Shown: positions 55,065-63,343 of the stretch, piece by piece | How the letters are laid out: every line of letters starts with the position of its first letter | Numbering within the stretch: the first letter of the stretch is position 1 | NCBI RefSeq assembly: GCF_000373245.1 | Contig: NZ_KB890754.1 | Location: forward strand, 303,635-367,634 | Direction of reading: 5' to 3' | DNA from: Echinicola pacifica DSM 19836 | Lineage (GTDB): Bacteria > Bacteroidota > Bacteroidia > Cytophagales > Cyclobacteriaceae | DNA: 64,000 bases | Program-made: the position numbers and the translations under genes | Notes under the pieces: generated by a model | What the model saw: only the letters and a program-made list of their open reading frames with translations | What the model was told of the DNA's origin: nothing | Databases searched by the model: none

Positions 55065-55107
55065 ATCAGAAAAAAAATAAAGCCCGGGCGGAATAGCTCC
55101 CGGGCTA
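55065..55107 (-). terminator. Terminator-like hairpin reading on the minus strand
   Basis: AGCCCGGG (55081-55088) and CCCGGGCT (55099-55106) form a GC-rich 8-bp stem. The T-run (TTATTTTTTTT) is on the minus strand, so it ends minus-strand transcription arriving from the sensor-kinase side. The plus side has an A-rich flank and little T. Confidence 0.65.
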
Positions 55108-55656
55108 AGATGAAAAAATACTGTTGTTAAACAGAACCAACTTATTGATAATTGCCGCAAAATTGCGATTGATTAACCTTTCAAATTAATCACTTTCATC
55201 GCTGTAAAATAAGGTCTATTTTTTCGTATAATTTTTAAGAATGAGTAAGTGTAAGCTTTGAAGAGGTGAGGGGTTATAATCCTGAGTACTTACCGTTTCC
55301 GCTTAATTAGGAGGCTTTTCATAATGCTTGGCATCCCATAAAACTGCTTATAGTCCCTGCAATACGGCTTTGGCGGGCTGAAAAAAAGGTGCTTAGCACT
55401 TTTTGGGAAAGAGGGAGTATAGTAATCAAACCCTTAAAAAGTATATTGTACCTTGGCTATCAGTGATTTGTATTTATTGACCAAAGATATATTATCCTTA
55501 CGGAAGGAAAATCTATGCACAAATGCAGTCTCCCCAGACCGCATTGCCATTCTATTGGAAAGGGACCAATTAGAGGTAGTTCCAACTAATATTGCTGATA
55601 TAAATTTCAAAGCAGTGATTCGGCCTTCTCCGGGATTCACCTGGTCCAAGGCAAGC
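55108..55656. other. Region with a possible outer-membrane protein remnant
   Basis: About 550 bases between the terminator above and the sensor-kinase gene. The only item of note is the minus-strand frame listed next; the overlapping plus-strand frame (55453-55761) is a shadow of it and of the kinase end. Confidence 0.4.
55434..55649 (-). pseudogene. Possible C-terminal remnant of an outer-membrane beta-barrel protein
   Basis: The minus-strand frame ends KYKSLIAKVQYTF, with F at -1, Y at -3, V at -5, A at -7 and L at -9, the pattern of a BAM beta-signal, preceded by strand-like FVHRFSFRKDNISLV. There is no proper start: the frame opens at a TTG 8 bases past the kinase stop. It may be the tail of an old outer-membrane protein gene whose front was lost. 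Chance is possible. Confidence 0.3.
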
Positions 55657-58600
55657 TTATGTGGCTATACGAATAGGGATAATCACCTGGATGGTTGTCC
55701 CAGTATTAATGGTGGAGTGAATGGTAATGGGGGATTTTTCGTCCATAAATTGGAGTTTTAGCCTTTCTGAAATAAGGGAAAGCCCTTTTGACTGGTTAGA
55801 AATGGTGCTCGAGTCAAAACCAATCCCATTATCCGCTATTGAACATATCAGACTATGCTTATTGTATTTGGTATAGGAGATGGTCATTTTTGGCTTTAGC
55901 CTCGAGGGCGGAAAGGCATGTACAAACACGTTTTCTATAATTGGCTGGACGATCATCGGTGGGACCTGAGTATCATCATTTGAAAGGCTGGAATCCAGCT
56001 TTATATTAACTTCTATGGGGACTTTTCGTCTGGAATTTTCAATGTCCACATAGGCTTTGATATACCTTAGTTCCTCTCGTAAAGAGATCCACGCTTGGGA
56101 GGAATGCTCGAGGGTGGTCCGCATTAAGGAGGAGAATTGCCCTAGAAATCGAATGGCCTCCTCCTGATTGTGCTCCAGGATATAATACTGCACAGAGTTA
56201 AGAGCATTGAAGGTGAAATGCGGGTTCATCTGACTTCTGAGTGCTTCCAGACGCGTTTCTGCGATTCTTTTAGTAATGTTTGACTTGGCGATTTGTATTT
56301 GGCGCTGGCGCCTAAGGTTATACCAAAATAGCCCATGCACCAGCAGGAATAAAGTGAATATGGAAAAAACCACAAACCAAGGTGTGGCGTAATAAGGAGG
56401 CTCGACAATTATTTTAAGGAGGCTCAGGGTTTCTGAAGTACTCGTGTGCTGGTCAAAGGCATTGATCTCCAGATTGTACTTCCCATGATTTAGATGATTG
56501 ATAGTTATCAGTGTATTTTGCTGGAAAGGACTCCATTCCTCATTGGGATTTAGCCGGTATCTAATCCATACCAGATCAGGGTGTTTTACCCCCTCAAGAG
56601 CAAAGTCCACACTGACCGCTGACTGATCGGCATTCAGCGAAATACTTGATTCCTTATAATCGAACCATCGATAGTTGTCCTTGGATATAGCTGCATTATT
56701 TATGCTAATATTATGGAGCTGCACGCCAATTTTTTCTCTCTCCAGAGAGGAGATATGCTTCAAGTCAAGCTTATAATACCCCGCTTCGGTGGCGATATAA
56801 AGGTCATCACCAATTACTTTTACCATCCGCGGAGAATGCTTGAGGCCCTGTTGCTGACTATAGAATTGATAAGAATGATCGCTTATAAGGTGTACGCCCT
56901 GTTCGGTGCCTACCACCATATATTCCTTATAATCCTCCAATGCGACGATGGAATTTCCATTTAGTCTTTTTTTGGAATACCTACCTAGGAGTTTAAAATC
57001 AGCGTCCCCATCCAGGATATACAGATTGCCATATTCACCACCTACCAATAAACGCCCGTCCTCGGTATAGTGAATTTTCTTGATTTTTTTCTCCTCTAAA
57101 ATTCCTTCCTTAAGCAGCGATTTGAATTTGCCACCGGTATATAGGAATAAGCCAGAAAAGGCAGAAGAGAAATAAGTGCTTCCGGGCGAAGAAGTGATGT
57201 CAGTGACCATGGTCGGGGTGTCTATGTCCTCTTCTGGAAAGTAGTGATAATCAAATGATTGCGGATCATTATATACTCGTACCCCATGATATGGATTGGT
57301 CTCAATGAGCTGATGGTCAGGAGTGAAGCCCATCACCATGGTGTGCAAGGGAAGATAATCGGTGATTTCTCCCGTTTCATTAAGGGCGAATAAACCAATA
57401 TTGGTCGATATCCAAATTTTGTTTTTATGAACACTGAGCCTATAAAATTTGATCAATGAGGAGGGCGTAGTATAGTCGATCTCATAGAAAAAATCCTCAT
57501 GCTTAGGGATGTATTTCCCTGCTTTTAGGTAGTTTTCCTGTTCCTTCTTGAAGGTTTTTGGATGAATATGGACTGAAGAAGAGTCGTTTCTTTTTTGCGG
57601 CTTTATCTCTAAGCCGGACTCATCCAGAATTAATAGTTTGTCATTTAACTCCTCTATGCCTTTCACCTCTGTACCATTTCTTGGAAAGTACACCACTGAA
57701 TTGTCTAGGGAAACTCGGTAAAGCCCCTTATCATGAGACCCAACAAAGAGCTGTTGCTTAGATTTTTGGAATTCCAAGGCTAGAATATGCTTGGAGTCTA
57801 TCCCAAAATCCTGATTCATAGGTATCATATTCTTAGCATCAAATCGGTAAAGTCCCCCTGTATTCTGATAAATTCCCCAGGCCGCTAAGTACCGATTTCC
57901 GAGGTGATCTTGGGTTTGGTCCCATACGGAAGATCTTCCCACCGGCTGTCCGGTGTCGGGGGATTTAATGAAATCATCTATATGGTATTTTACCATCTGG
58001 CCTTTATTGGCACAGTACAAGCTGTCTCCCTCAATAAAAAGCGACAAGGTCATGGTTCCATTATGGATTTTGCGGGCCTTAAATTCCTCGCCATTATCCA
58101 CGACCTCGTAGAGTCCATTATTATAAGTGGTATAATAGAATTTTCCATGCCTTTGGAAGAATCCTGAAACATAGTTTTGAGGATGCTTAGCCTGGCTACC
58201 TTTTACCGTTTTGATCTCCTTGGTGTCAATATCCATAATGGATAAGCCGTTCAACGTACCTATATAGACTTTTTTATTAGCAGCATAAAGGGTTTGGACT
58301 TGATTGTGAACCAGGCCATTTTCTTTATTATAAATCTTAAATGCATCCCCATCGAAGCTTGTTACCCCACCACCGTAACTTCCAAACCACAAATGGCCAT
58401 TTTCATCCTCACAGATCGCCCAGCAGTTGTTTTCGGCAAGCCCATCCTCCACAAATAGATTTGTGAAGTAGCCATTTTGATATTTGGACAGGCCGTTTTC
58501 AGTGCCGATCCATAGGATATCCCTAGAGTCCACATACAGGCTTCTGATCGCAATATTGGGGAGCCCATCGCGGGTTTGAAATCTAACCGTGGGGTATTGC

Positions 58601-58671
58601 TGCGCTATAAGTGGGGTAAATAGGGAGAGCTGTAATAGAAAAAATAAAATATATTTAACCATTGATAGCAT
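55657..58671 (-). CDS. Two-component propeller sensor histidine kinase (LytS/His_kinase type)
   Basis: The 1004-residue product has a signal peptide (cut near LIAQ), about 14 regulator-propeller repeats of the ILWIGTENGLSKY kind to about residue 620 (two seven-bladed propellers), a Y_Y_Y domain (about 680-750; RYRLNPNEEWSPF), one membrane helix (WFVVFSIFTLFLLVHGLFWY) and a His_kinase (PF06580) core with the phospho-acceptor histidine in SQMNPHFTFNALN near residue 810, then a GHKL ATPase with DNGIGFD. A LytTR regulator precedes it; the genes overlap by 17 bases if the ATG at 58671 is used, or 8 with the ATG at 58662. It senses a periplasmic ligand, often a glycan breakdown product; the signal is unknown. 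Confidence 0.92.
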   Translation of the reverse strand: MLSMVKYILFFLLQLSLFTPLIAQQYPTVRFQTRDGLPNIAIRSLYVDSRDILWIGTENGLSKYQNGYFTNLFVEDGLAENNCWAICEDENGHLWFGSYGGGVTSFDGDAFKIYNKENGLVHNQVQTLYAANKKVYIGTLNGLSIMDIDTKEIKTVKGSQAKHPQNYVSGFFQRHGKFYYTTYNNGLYEVVDNGEEFKARKIHNGTMTLSLFIEGDSLYCANKGQMVKYHIDDFIKSPDTGQPVGRSSVWDQTQDHLGNRYLAAWGIYQNTGGLYRFDAKNMIPMNQDFGIDSKHILALEFQKSKQQLFVGSHDKGLYRVSLDNSVVYFPRNGTEVKGIEELNDKLLILDESGLEIKPQKRNDSSSVHIHPKTFKKEQENYLKAGKYIPKHEDFFYEIDYTTPSSLIKFYRLSVHKNKIWISTNIGLFALNETGEITDYLPLHTMVMGFTPDHQLIETNPYHGVRVYNDPQSFDYHYFPEEDIDTPTMVTDITSSPGSTYFSSAFSGLFLYTGGKFKSLLKEGILEEKKIKKIHYTEDGRLLVGGEYGNLYILDGDADFKLLGRYSKKRLNGNSIVALEDYKEYMVVGTEQGVHLISDHSYQFYSQQQGLKHSPRMVKVIGDDLYIATEAGYYKLDLKHISSLEREKIGVQLHNISINNAAISKDNYRWFDYKESSISLNADQSAVSVDFALEGVKHPDLVWIRYRLNPNEEWSPFQQNTLITINHLNHGKYNLEINAFDQHTSTSETLSLLKIIVEPPYYATPWFVVFSIFTLFLLVHGLFWYNLRRQRQIQIAKSNITKRIAETRLEALRSQMNPHFTFNALNSVQYYILEHNQEEAIRFLGQFSSLMRTTLEHSSQAWISLREELRYIKAYVDIENSRRKVPIEVNIKLDSSLSNDDTQVPPMIVQPIIENVFVHAFPPSRLKPKMTISYTKYNKHSLICSIADNGIGFDSSTISNQSKGLSLISERLKLQFMDEKSPITIHSTINTGTTIQVIIPIRIAT

Positions 58672-59389
58672 CCAGGAACTTGGATTTTTTGCGTATAGAT
58701 ATGGATATCTTTTCTCCGTTTTTCAAAAACAAATAATTGTCCCGCCGGTCATAGCTGTCTATTTTTTTAATATTAACCACATATTTGTCATGTACACGAT
58801 GGAAAATATGCTGAGGAAGCTTTTCGTGAATGTTCTTTAAGGTTTTGGAAACTTTGATGGTTTTTCCATTTTCCTGAAAGATGGTGCAGTAGTTATTGTC
58901 TGATTCACAGTAGATTATGTCATTTATTTTGACGAAGTCCAACCCTCTTTCCGAATTAAAAGTAATGATATCCAGCTGTTCCATATTTGCCTGGATAGTG
59001 TCTAATTTATGATTTAGATTACGCTCCTCCTTGTTTCGCTCAAACCTAAGCATGGCTTCTTCCAGCTCCCCAAGATCGATGGGCTTAAGCAAATAGTCAA
59101 AAGCATGTGCCTTGATGGCTTCATAAGAGTAATCTTTAAAGGCAGTGACAAAAATAACTTCAAAAGGCAAAATAGGGAAATGGTCCATTAACGAGAAACC
59201 ATTTTTTCCCGGCATCTGTATGTCCAAAAATAAAAGATCCGGAACTTGATGGTTGATCGCTACAATCGCCTCATCCACAGAAGAGCACTTGGAGATAATT
59301 TTATACTTATCTTTAAATTTTAATTGCAACAAGGATTCTAATGAATCCTGCGCTTTAGGTTCATCGTCAACAATTATTACCTTGATCAT
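58655..59389 (-). CDS. LytTR-family response regulator
   Basis: The 244-residue product has a receiver domain with acidic residues Asp8-Asp9, phospho-acceptor Asp56 (LLFLDIQMPGKNGF), the threonine in VTAFKDYS and the lysine in LLKPIDLGELEEAM. After a coiled linker, a LytTR DNA-binding domain fills about 145-240 (FVKINDIIYCESDNNYC, FHRVHDKYVVNIKKID). It is phosphorylated by the kinase whose gene it overlaps. Target promoters are not known; LytTR sites are usually pairs of direct repeats, which I could not identify with confidence. Confidence 0.95.
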   Translation of the reverse strand: MIKVIIVDDEPKAQDSLESLLQLKFKDKYKIISKCSSVDEAIVAINHQVPDLLFLDIQMPGKNGFSLMDHFPILPFEVIFVTAFKDYSYEAIKAHAFDYLLKPIDLGELEEAMLRFERNKEERNLNHKLDTIQANMEQLDIITFNSERGLDFVKINDIIYCESDNNYCTIFQENGKTIKVSKTLKNIHEKLPQHIFHRVHDKYVVNIKKIDSYDRRDNYLFLKNGEKISISIRKKSKFLDAING

Positions 59390-59978
59390 AAATGAATGGT
59401 CCTTCCCTTGTAGTCTTAGTAGTGTTCTTTGTTATTAAAATAATGTATTTTGAAGATTTGAGCAACGTTTTTTTAAGATTTCCTCAGGGAAAAAATAAAT
59501 TTCTCCTTACCACTAAAATTTATTTTACCCACAATTCTAAATAAAATCACGTCTAATATTTACATGAATTTTATTTCATATATCATTTTAGGTTTGTTAT
59601 TATATCAACAGCGAAATTTATATACATAATATGTTAAACGATCGTTTGAGTTATGGTGCAAAGAAAAGAAAGTATAATGAACTTGAAAAAAATATCTTTA
59701 AAATTATTGCCTAAAAATAAATAAGGAAATTATCCGGCTTTAATTGAATGTGCCGATCTGGATTTTTGTAAATGGCTTACAAATTAGAATTACTATTAAA
59801 AAAAGGCCCATTGGCAAAAAATTAAGGCTTGAGCTATATTCTCAAACAGGTTTCCATTATCTAAGCATTTACCTTAAAATTGAAAAGGAAACTGAATTAG
59901 GTGAAATCGAAATTAAGCAATGACTTAATTTAATCAAGGAATATTGATTTATTTTAGGCCATAAGCCGTAATGTAATT
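59390..59978. other. Intergenic region upstream of the two-component genes
   Basis: About 590 AT-rich bases with no credible gene. It holds a perfect 12-base palindrome AAACGATCGTTT at 59636-59647, a possible operator. Promoters of the regulator gene should lie here. Confidence 0.5.
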
Positions 59979-60011
59979 ACTTCAGGAAGGAATTAATTTC
60001 CTTCCTGAAGT
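59979..60011 (-). terminator. Perfect hairpin overlapping the mutarotase stop codon
   Basis: ACTTCAGGAAGGAA (59979-59992) and TTCCTTCCTGAAGT (59998-60011) form a 14-bp stem whose 5-base loop contains the stop codon (59993-59995). No T-run follows, so termination or mRNA protection is uncertain. Confidence 0.55.
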
Positions 60012-60337
60012 TCAAAAATCTTATCCATTAATTGCCATTTTTCCCCTTCGGCCACTCCGGGAAGAGATTGTTGGTATTTCCACATTAGTGTTTCCCATTC
60101 CTGGACTTTGGGGTTGGAGGCATCCATTGCTGATTTTTTATCAAATGAAAATGAATTATCCACTTCCATTATCATAAATAATCGGTTTTGCCAGCGATAG
60201 ATTTCCATATTGACAATTCCCGCTTGCAATATACTTTCTTTTATCTCGGGCCACACCTCTTGATGATAGGCTTCATACTCTTTAATTAATTGTGGCTCGT
60301 TTTTCAGATCTAAGGTAAGCGTATATTTCTTATTCAT
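59993..60337 (-). CDS. L-rhamnose mutarotase family protein, probable L-fucose mutarotase
   Basis: The 114-residue protein has the RhaM/EutQ-like alpha-beta barrel pattern: LDLKNEPQLIKEYEAYHQEVWPEI (with the family's histidine), GIVNMEIYRWQNRLFMIMEV, and PKVQEWETLMWKYQQSLPG near the end. RhaM enzymes interconvert the anomers of L-rhamnose; close relatives in fucose operons act on L-fucose. Next to an L-fuconate pathway the fucose role is likelier here. It is last in the fucose run, 191 bases downstream of the lactonase gene and behind a hairpin. Confidence 0.85.
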   Translation of the reverse strand: MNKKYTLTLDLKNEPQLIKEYEAYHQEVWPEIKESILQAGIVNMEIYRWQNRLFMIMEVDNSFSFDKKSAMDASNPKVQEWETLMWKYQQSLPGVAEGEKWQLMDKIFELQEGN

Positions 60338-60468
60338 TTTTGCTTAAAGTTTATCGTTTAATTTGACCCTATGGGCAGGGAGTATTCTCTGAGGTATAGG
60401 AGCGTGAAATTGCAAGTCATTCCTATTAGACTACCTTACATAAATAGTTTCATGCATTGTAAACGTAA

Positions 60469-60498
60469 CTTACCTGATTAAATACTTAATCAGGTAAG
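60469..60498 (-). terminator. Perfect hairpin after the lactonase gene
   Basis: CTTACCTGATTAA (60469-60481) and TTAATCAGGTAAG (60486-60498) make a 13-bp stem with a 4-base loop, 30 bases past the amidohydrolase stop. There is no T-run, so it may be a processing or stability element instead. Confidence 0.5.
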
Positions 60499-60528
60499 AC
60501 TACCGCAGGTTCGCTTCCCCAATAATAC

Positions 60529-61356
60529 TTATTGGATTCCGTAGAATTTGGCAGCATTATTTCCCATTATATTTGCCTGCTCCACAGCCGAAAGGCTAGA
60601 AATATAGTCAGAAAGCAAGTCATGATATTGCTGGTATTCAGCCGCCAATAGTTGTACTGGCCAGTCGGATCCAAACATGAGTCGCTCAGCGCCAAAGGCC
60701 TCCAGAACTACTTCAATATATGGATTCAGTTCGGCAGAGGTCCATGATTTCCAATTGGCTTCTGTCACCATACCTGATACCTTGCAATGTACATTATCGA
60801 AGCTGGCAATTTTTTTCATCCAGGATGCCCATTCATCTATTTTTCCATCTTTAATATAAGGTTTGGCCAAGTGGTCTATTACAAAGGGCTGATCGGGAAA
60901 GTGACTTACCAGGTCCAAGGTGGCTCTGAGATGATGAGGAAATACTAAAATATCATAGGTATAACCATAGTTCTTTAGTTTTGCCATGCCATTCCTGAAG
61001 GAGATATCATCCATCAAAGCGGGAGGTTGACCCTGAAGGATCATTCTAAATCCTGCCATGCTGGGATTGGTGGAATATTCCTCAAGGGATTTTTCCAAAG
61101 ATAGGGAGCGGAGGTCTACCCAGCCCACTACTTTTTTGATAAAAGAATTTTCTTTTGCCAGCTGCAATAAGAAGGTGTTTTCGTCAAAAGACTCATCTGC
61201 TTGTACCGCCACGGTGCCTTCCACACCAGCTTTGTCAAGGAGAGGCTTAAGGTCTTTGGGTAAAAAATCCTGGCGGATCGTGCTCATATGATCCTCTATC
61301 CAGGCATGCTTTTCTGGATTATACTGCCAGAAATGTTGATGTGCGTCAATTTTCAT
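60529..61356 (-). CDS. Amidohydrolase family protein, probable L-fucono-lactonase
   Basis: The 275-residue TIM barrel has the metal-binding start KIDAHQHFW, DSFDENTFLLQLA-like text (VAVQADESFDENTFLL), WVDLRS, the HLAKPYIKDG block with FVIDHLAKP, and the C-terminal FGSDWPVQLL. This subfamily (COG3618) includes L-fucono-1,5-lactonase and L-rhamnono-lactonase. It would hydrolyse L-fucono-lactone to L-fuconate, the step before the dehydratase gene at the right edge of the window. Confidence 0.88.
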   Translation of the reverse strand: MKIDAHQHFWQYNPEKHAWIEDHMSTIRQDFLPKDLKPLLDKAGVEGTVAVQADESFDENTFLLQLAKENSFIKKVVGWVDLRSLSLEKSLEEYSTNPSMAGFRMILQGQPPALMDDISFRNGMAKLKNYGYTYDILVFPHHLRATLDLVSHFPDQPFVIDHLAKPYIKDGKIDEWASWMKKIASFDNVHCKVSGMVTEANWKSWTSAELNPYIEVVLEAFGAERLMFGSDWPVQLLAAEYQQYHDLLSDYISSLSAVEQANIMGNNAAKFYGIQ

Positions 61357-61389
61357 AGGTTTGTTTTGGTTCTTTGGGTCAAAATAAAT

Positions 61390-61419
61390 AAAACCTGCTG
61401 AATATATCCAGCAGGTTTT
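61390..61419. terminator. Terminator downstream of the diketo-deoxyfuconate hydrolase gene
   Basis: AAAACCTGCTG (61390-61400) and CAGCAGGTTTT (61409-61419) form an 11-bp stem with an 8-base loop, with T-rich flanks on the minus strand. It lies between the FAH-family gene and the lactonase gene. Confidence 0.75.
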
Positions 61420-61442
61420 AATTTTATCAATATAAGAAGGGA

Positions 61443-62300
61443 TTAACCTTTATAGTTTACCGCTTTCTGGCTGGAAGTTCCCAGCCCATCTATTCCCAGC
61501 TCCACCACGTCGCCTTCTTTGAGATAAGTAGGAGGGGTGAGGCCAAGTCCAACCCCGGCAGGAGTACCGGTGGAGATGATATCCCCAGGTAATAGGGTCA
61601 TATAATGACTCAGGTGACTTACCAGTGTAGGAATATCAAAAACCAGGTCGGAGGTATTGCTATCTTGCAGCATTTTACCATTTACCTTCAGCCAAAGTCT
61701 CAGGTTATGAGGGTCTTTGATTTCATCCTTAGTGACCAAGTAGGGGCCTAGTGGAGAAAAGTGATCGTTACTCTTTCCTTTTACCCATTGTCCGCCATGG
61801 CTAAGCTGGAAGTCTCTTTCGGAGACATCGTTTAGCAGGCAATAACCTGCGATATAGTCCATCGCATCTTCTTTTTCTACATAGCTGGCTTTCTTTCCAA
61901 TCATCACGGCCAATTCCACTTCCCAATCGGTTTTCTGAGAATTTTTTGGGATGATGATATCATCATTTGGACCACAAAGAGAAGAGGTGGCTTTCATGAA
62001 GATAACTGGCTGCTTTGGCACTTCCATACCACTTTCTTTGGCATGAAGAGAGTAATTAAGGCCGATGCAGATGATTTTTGATGGGCGCTTGATCGGTGGA
62101 CCTAGACGGGTTTCAGTGATTACCTGTGGGCAAGACTCTTCATTGTCTTCCAGCCACTTGGATAGTCTGTTTAATCCATCATTCTCCAAAAAATCTTCAG
62201 TCCAGTCTTCTCCAAAGGCACTGCAGTCTAAGCGGCTACCATCTGCTTTTTCGATTCCTGGCTTTTCTGCTCCAGGATTGCCAAATCTTAATAATTTCAT
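61443..62300 (-). CDS. FAH family protein, probable 2,4-diketo-3-deoxy-L-fuconate hydrolase
   Basis: The 285-residue product is the long FAH form: an N-terminal MKLLRFGNPGAEKPG domain, then IICIGLNYSLHAKE, KATSSLCGPNDDIIIP, the metal site block TDWEVELAVMIG with QWVKGKSNDHFSPLGPYL, and LLPGDIISTGTPAGVG. Enzymes of this type in the non-phosphorylative fucose pathway cleave 2,4-diketo-3-deoxy-L-fuconate to pyruvate and L-lactate. The label 'ureidoglycolate lyase' often attached to this family is misleading here. It shares the minus-strand run with the SDR and dehydratase genes. Confidence 0.88.
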   Translation of the reverse strand: MKLLRFGNPGAEKPGIEKADGSRLDCSAFGEDWTEDFLENDGLNRLSKWLEDNEESCPQVITETRLGPPIKRPSKIICIGLNYSLHAKESGMEVPKQPVIFMKATSSLCGPNDDIIIPKNSQKTDWEVELAVMIGKKASYVEKEDAMDYIAGYCLLNDVSERDFQLSHGGQWVKGKSNDHFSPLGPYLVTKDEIKDPHNLRLWLKVNGKMLQDSNTSDLVFDIPTLVSHLSHYMTLLPGDIISTGTPAGVGLGLTPPTYLKEGDVVELGIDGLGTSSQKAVNYKG

Positions 62301-62525
62301 GCTTTTTTATCGTTAGCTTATGTTTAATTATATTCACTGTAATCGGGAGTCTGCTCTGATTTCCCATTTATTCCGTTGACAAACTTCCTGGCTAGAGAAA
62401 CCTTGTATGTCAAAGTTAATAACTAGGAAGTACTCTTTTCACTTGAATGGGGTACCTTCTATTTTCTGAAATCTAAATTAGGATTTTTACAGAAAATATA
62501 AGCTAAAAGGAGCAGGGAATTCCAA

Positions 62526-63281
62526 TTACATTTTAAGACTTAAGAAACCGCCATCAATAGGATAATTGCCTCCAGTAATAAAGCTTGCTTCTTCTGAGCA
62601 TAAATAATAGGCCATGGCCGCTATCTCTTCAGGCCTGCCCATTCTTCCAATAGGTTGGGTGGCAGCAAGTTTATCAAACATTTCTTTTTCCTGACCAGGG
62701 TAATTTTTGGCTAGGAATCCATCCACAAAGGGGGTGTGGACTCTTCCTGGAGCGATGCTGTTTACGCGGATATTATATTGCACATAATCTCTTGCTAAAG
62801 ACAAGGTCATAGCAAAAACTGCTCCTTTGGTCATGGAATAGGCAAAACGATCAGGAATTCCCATGGTGGAAGCGATGGAAGCCATATTAACGATGGAGCC
62901 GCCATTTTCTTTCATCTTTGGGATAGCTGCGATGGTACAGTTATAGATTCCCTTTACATTCACCTTATACAGTCGGTCAAAATCGTCCTCAGAGGTGTTC
63001 TCCAAATTGCCGATATGAGATACTCCGGCGTTATTTACCAGCACATCTATAGTGCCTTCTATACCGCCGATTGCCGTATTTATCGCAGAAGTATCGGATA
63101 CATCCCCTTGGATGAAATGCACATCCAGTCCTTTGGAACTCAGATCTTTGGCGACAGATTCTCCGTTTTTCTGATCGTAGTCTATGAAATATACTTTTCC
63201 GCCTTCTTGGGCAAATTTAGTGGTCATGGCCAGCCCAATTCCACTTGCACCACCCGTTATGATTATGGTTTTATCTTTCAT
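62526..63281 (-). CDS. SDR dehydrogenase, probable 2-keto-3-deoxy-L-fuconate dehydrogenase
   Basis: The 251-residue classical short-chain dehydrogenase has the cofactor motif TGGASGIG (TGxxxGxG), VLVNNAGVSH (NNAG), and the catalytic Ser-Tyr-Lys with MASIASTMG, then YSMTKGA (YxxxK), and a C-terminal FITGGNYPIDGGFLS. In the L-fucose pathway an SDR oxidises 2-keto-3-deoxy-L-fuconate to the 2,4-diketo compound. It is 62 bases downstream of the dehydratase gene, so co-transcription is likely. L-fucose dehydrogenase is the other SDR role in such clusters and cannot be excluded. Confidence 0.87.
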   Translation of the reverse strand: MKDKTIIITGGASGIGLAMTTKFAQEGGKVYFIDYDQKNGESVAKDLSSKGLDVHFIQGDVSDTSAINTAIGGIEGTIDVLVNNAGVSHIGNLENTSEDDFDRLYKVNVKGIYNCTIAAIPKMKENGGSIVNMASIASTMGIPDRFAYSMTKGAVFAMTLSLARDYVQYNIRVNSIAPGRVHTPFVDGFLAKNYPGQEKEMFDKLAATQPIGRMGRPEEIAAMAYYLCSEEASFITGGNYPIDGGFLSLKM

Positions 63282-63343
63282 CTTGTGATTTATTTACAGA
63301 AATATGTCCAAATTAAGAAAAAAAGCTGTCCTGCACCAACCTG

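Noticed and set aside
55453-55761. A 102-codon plus-strand frame
   Set aside because: It overlaps the 3' end of the kinase gene and is the shadow of the minus-strand remnant.
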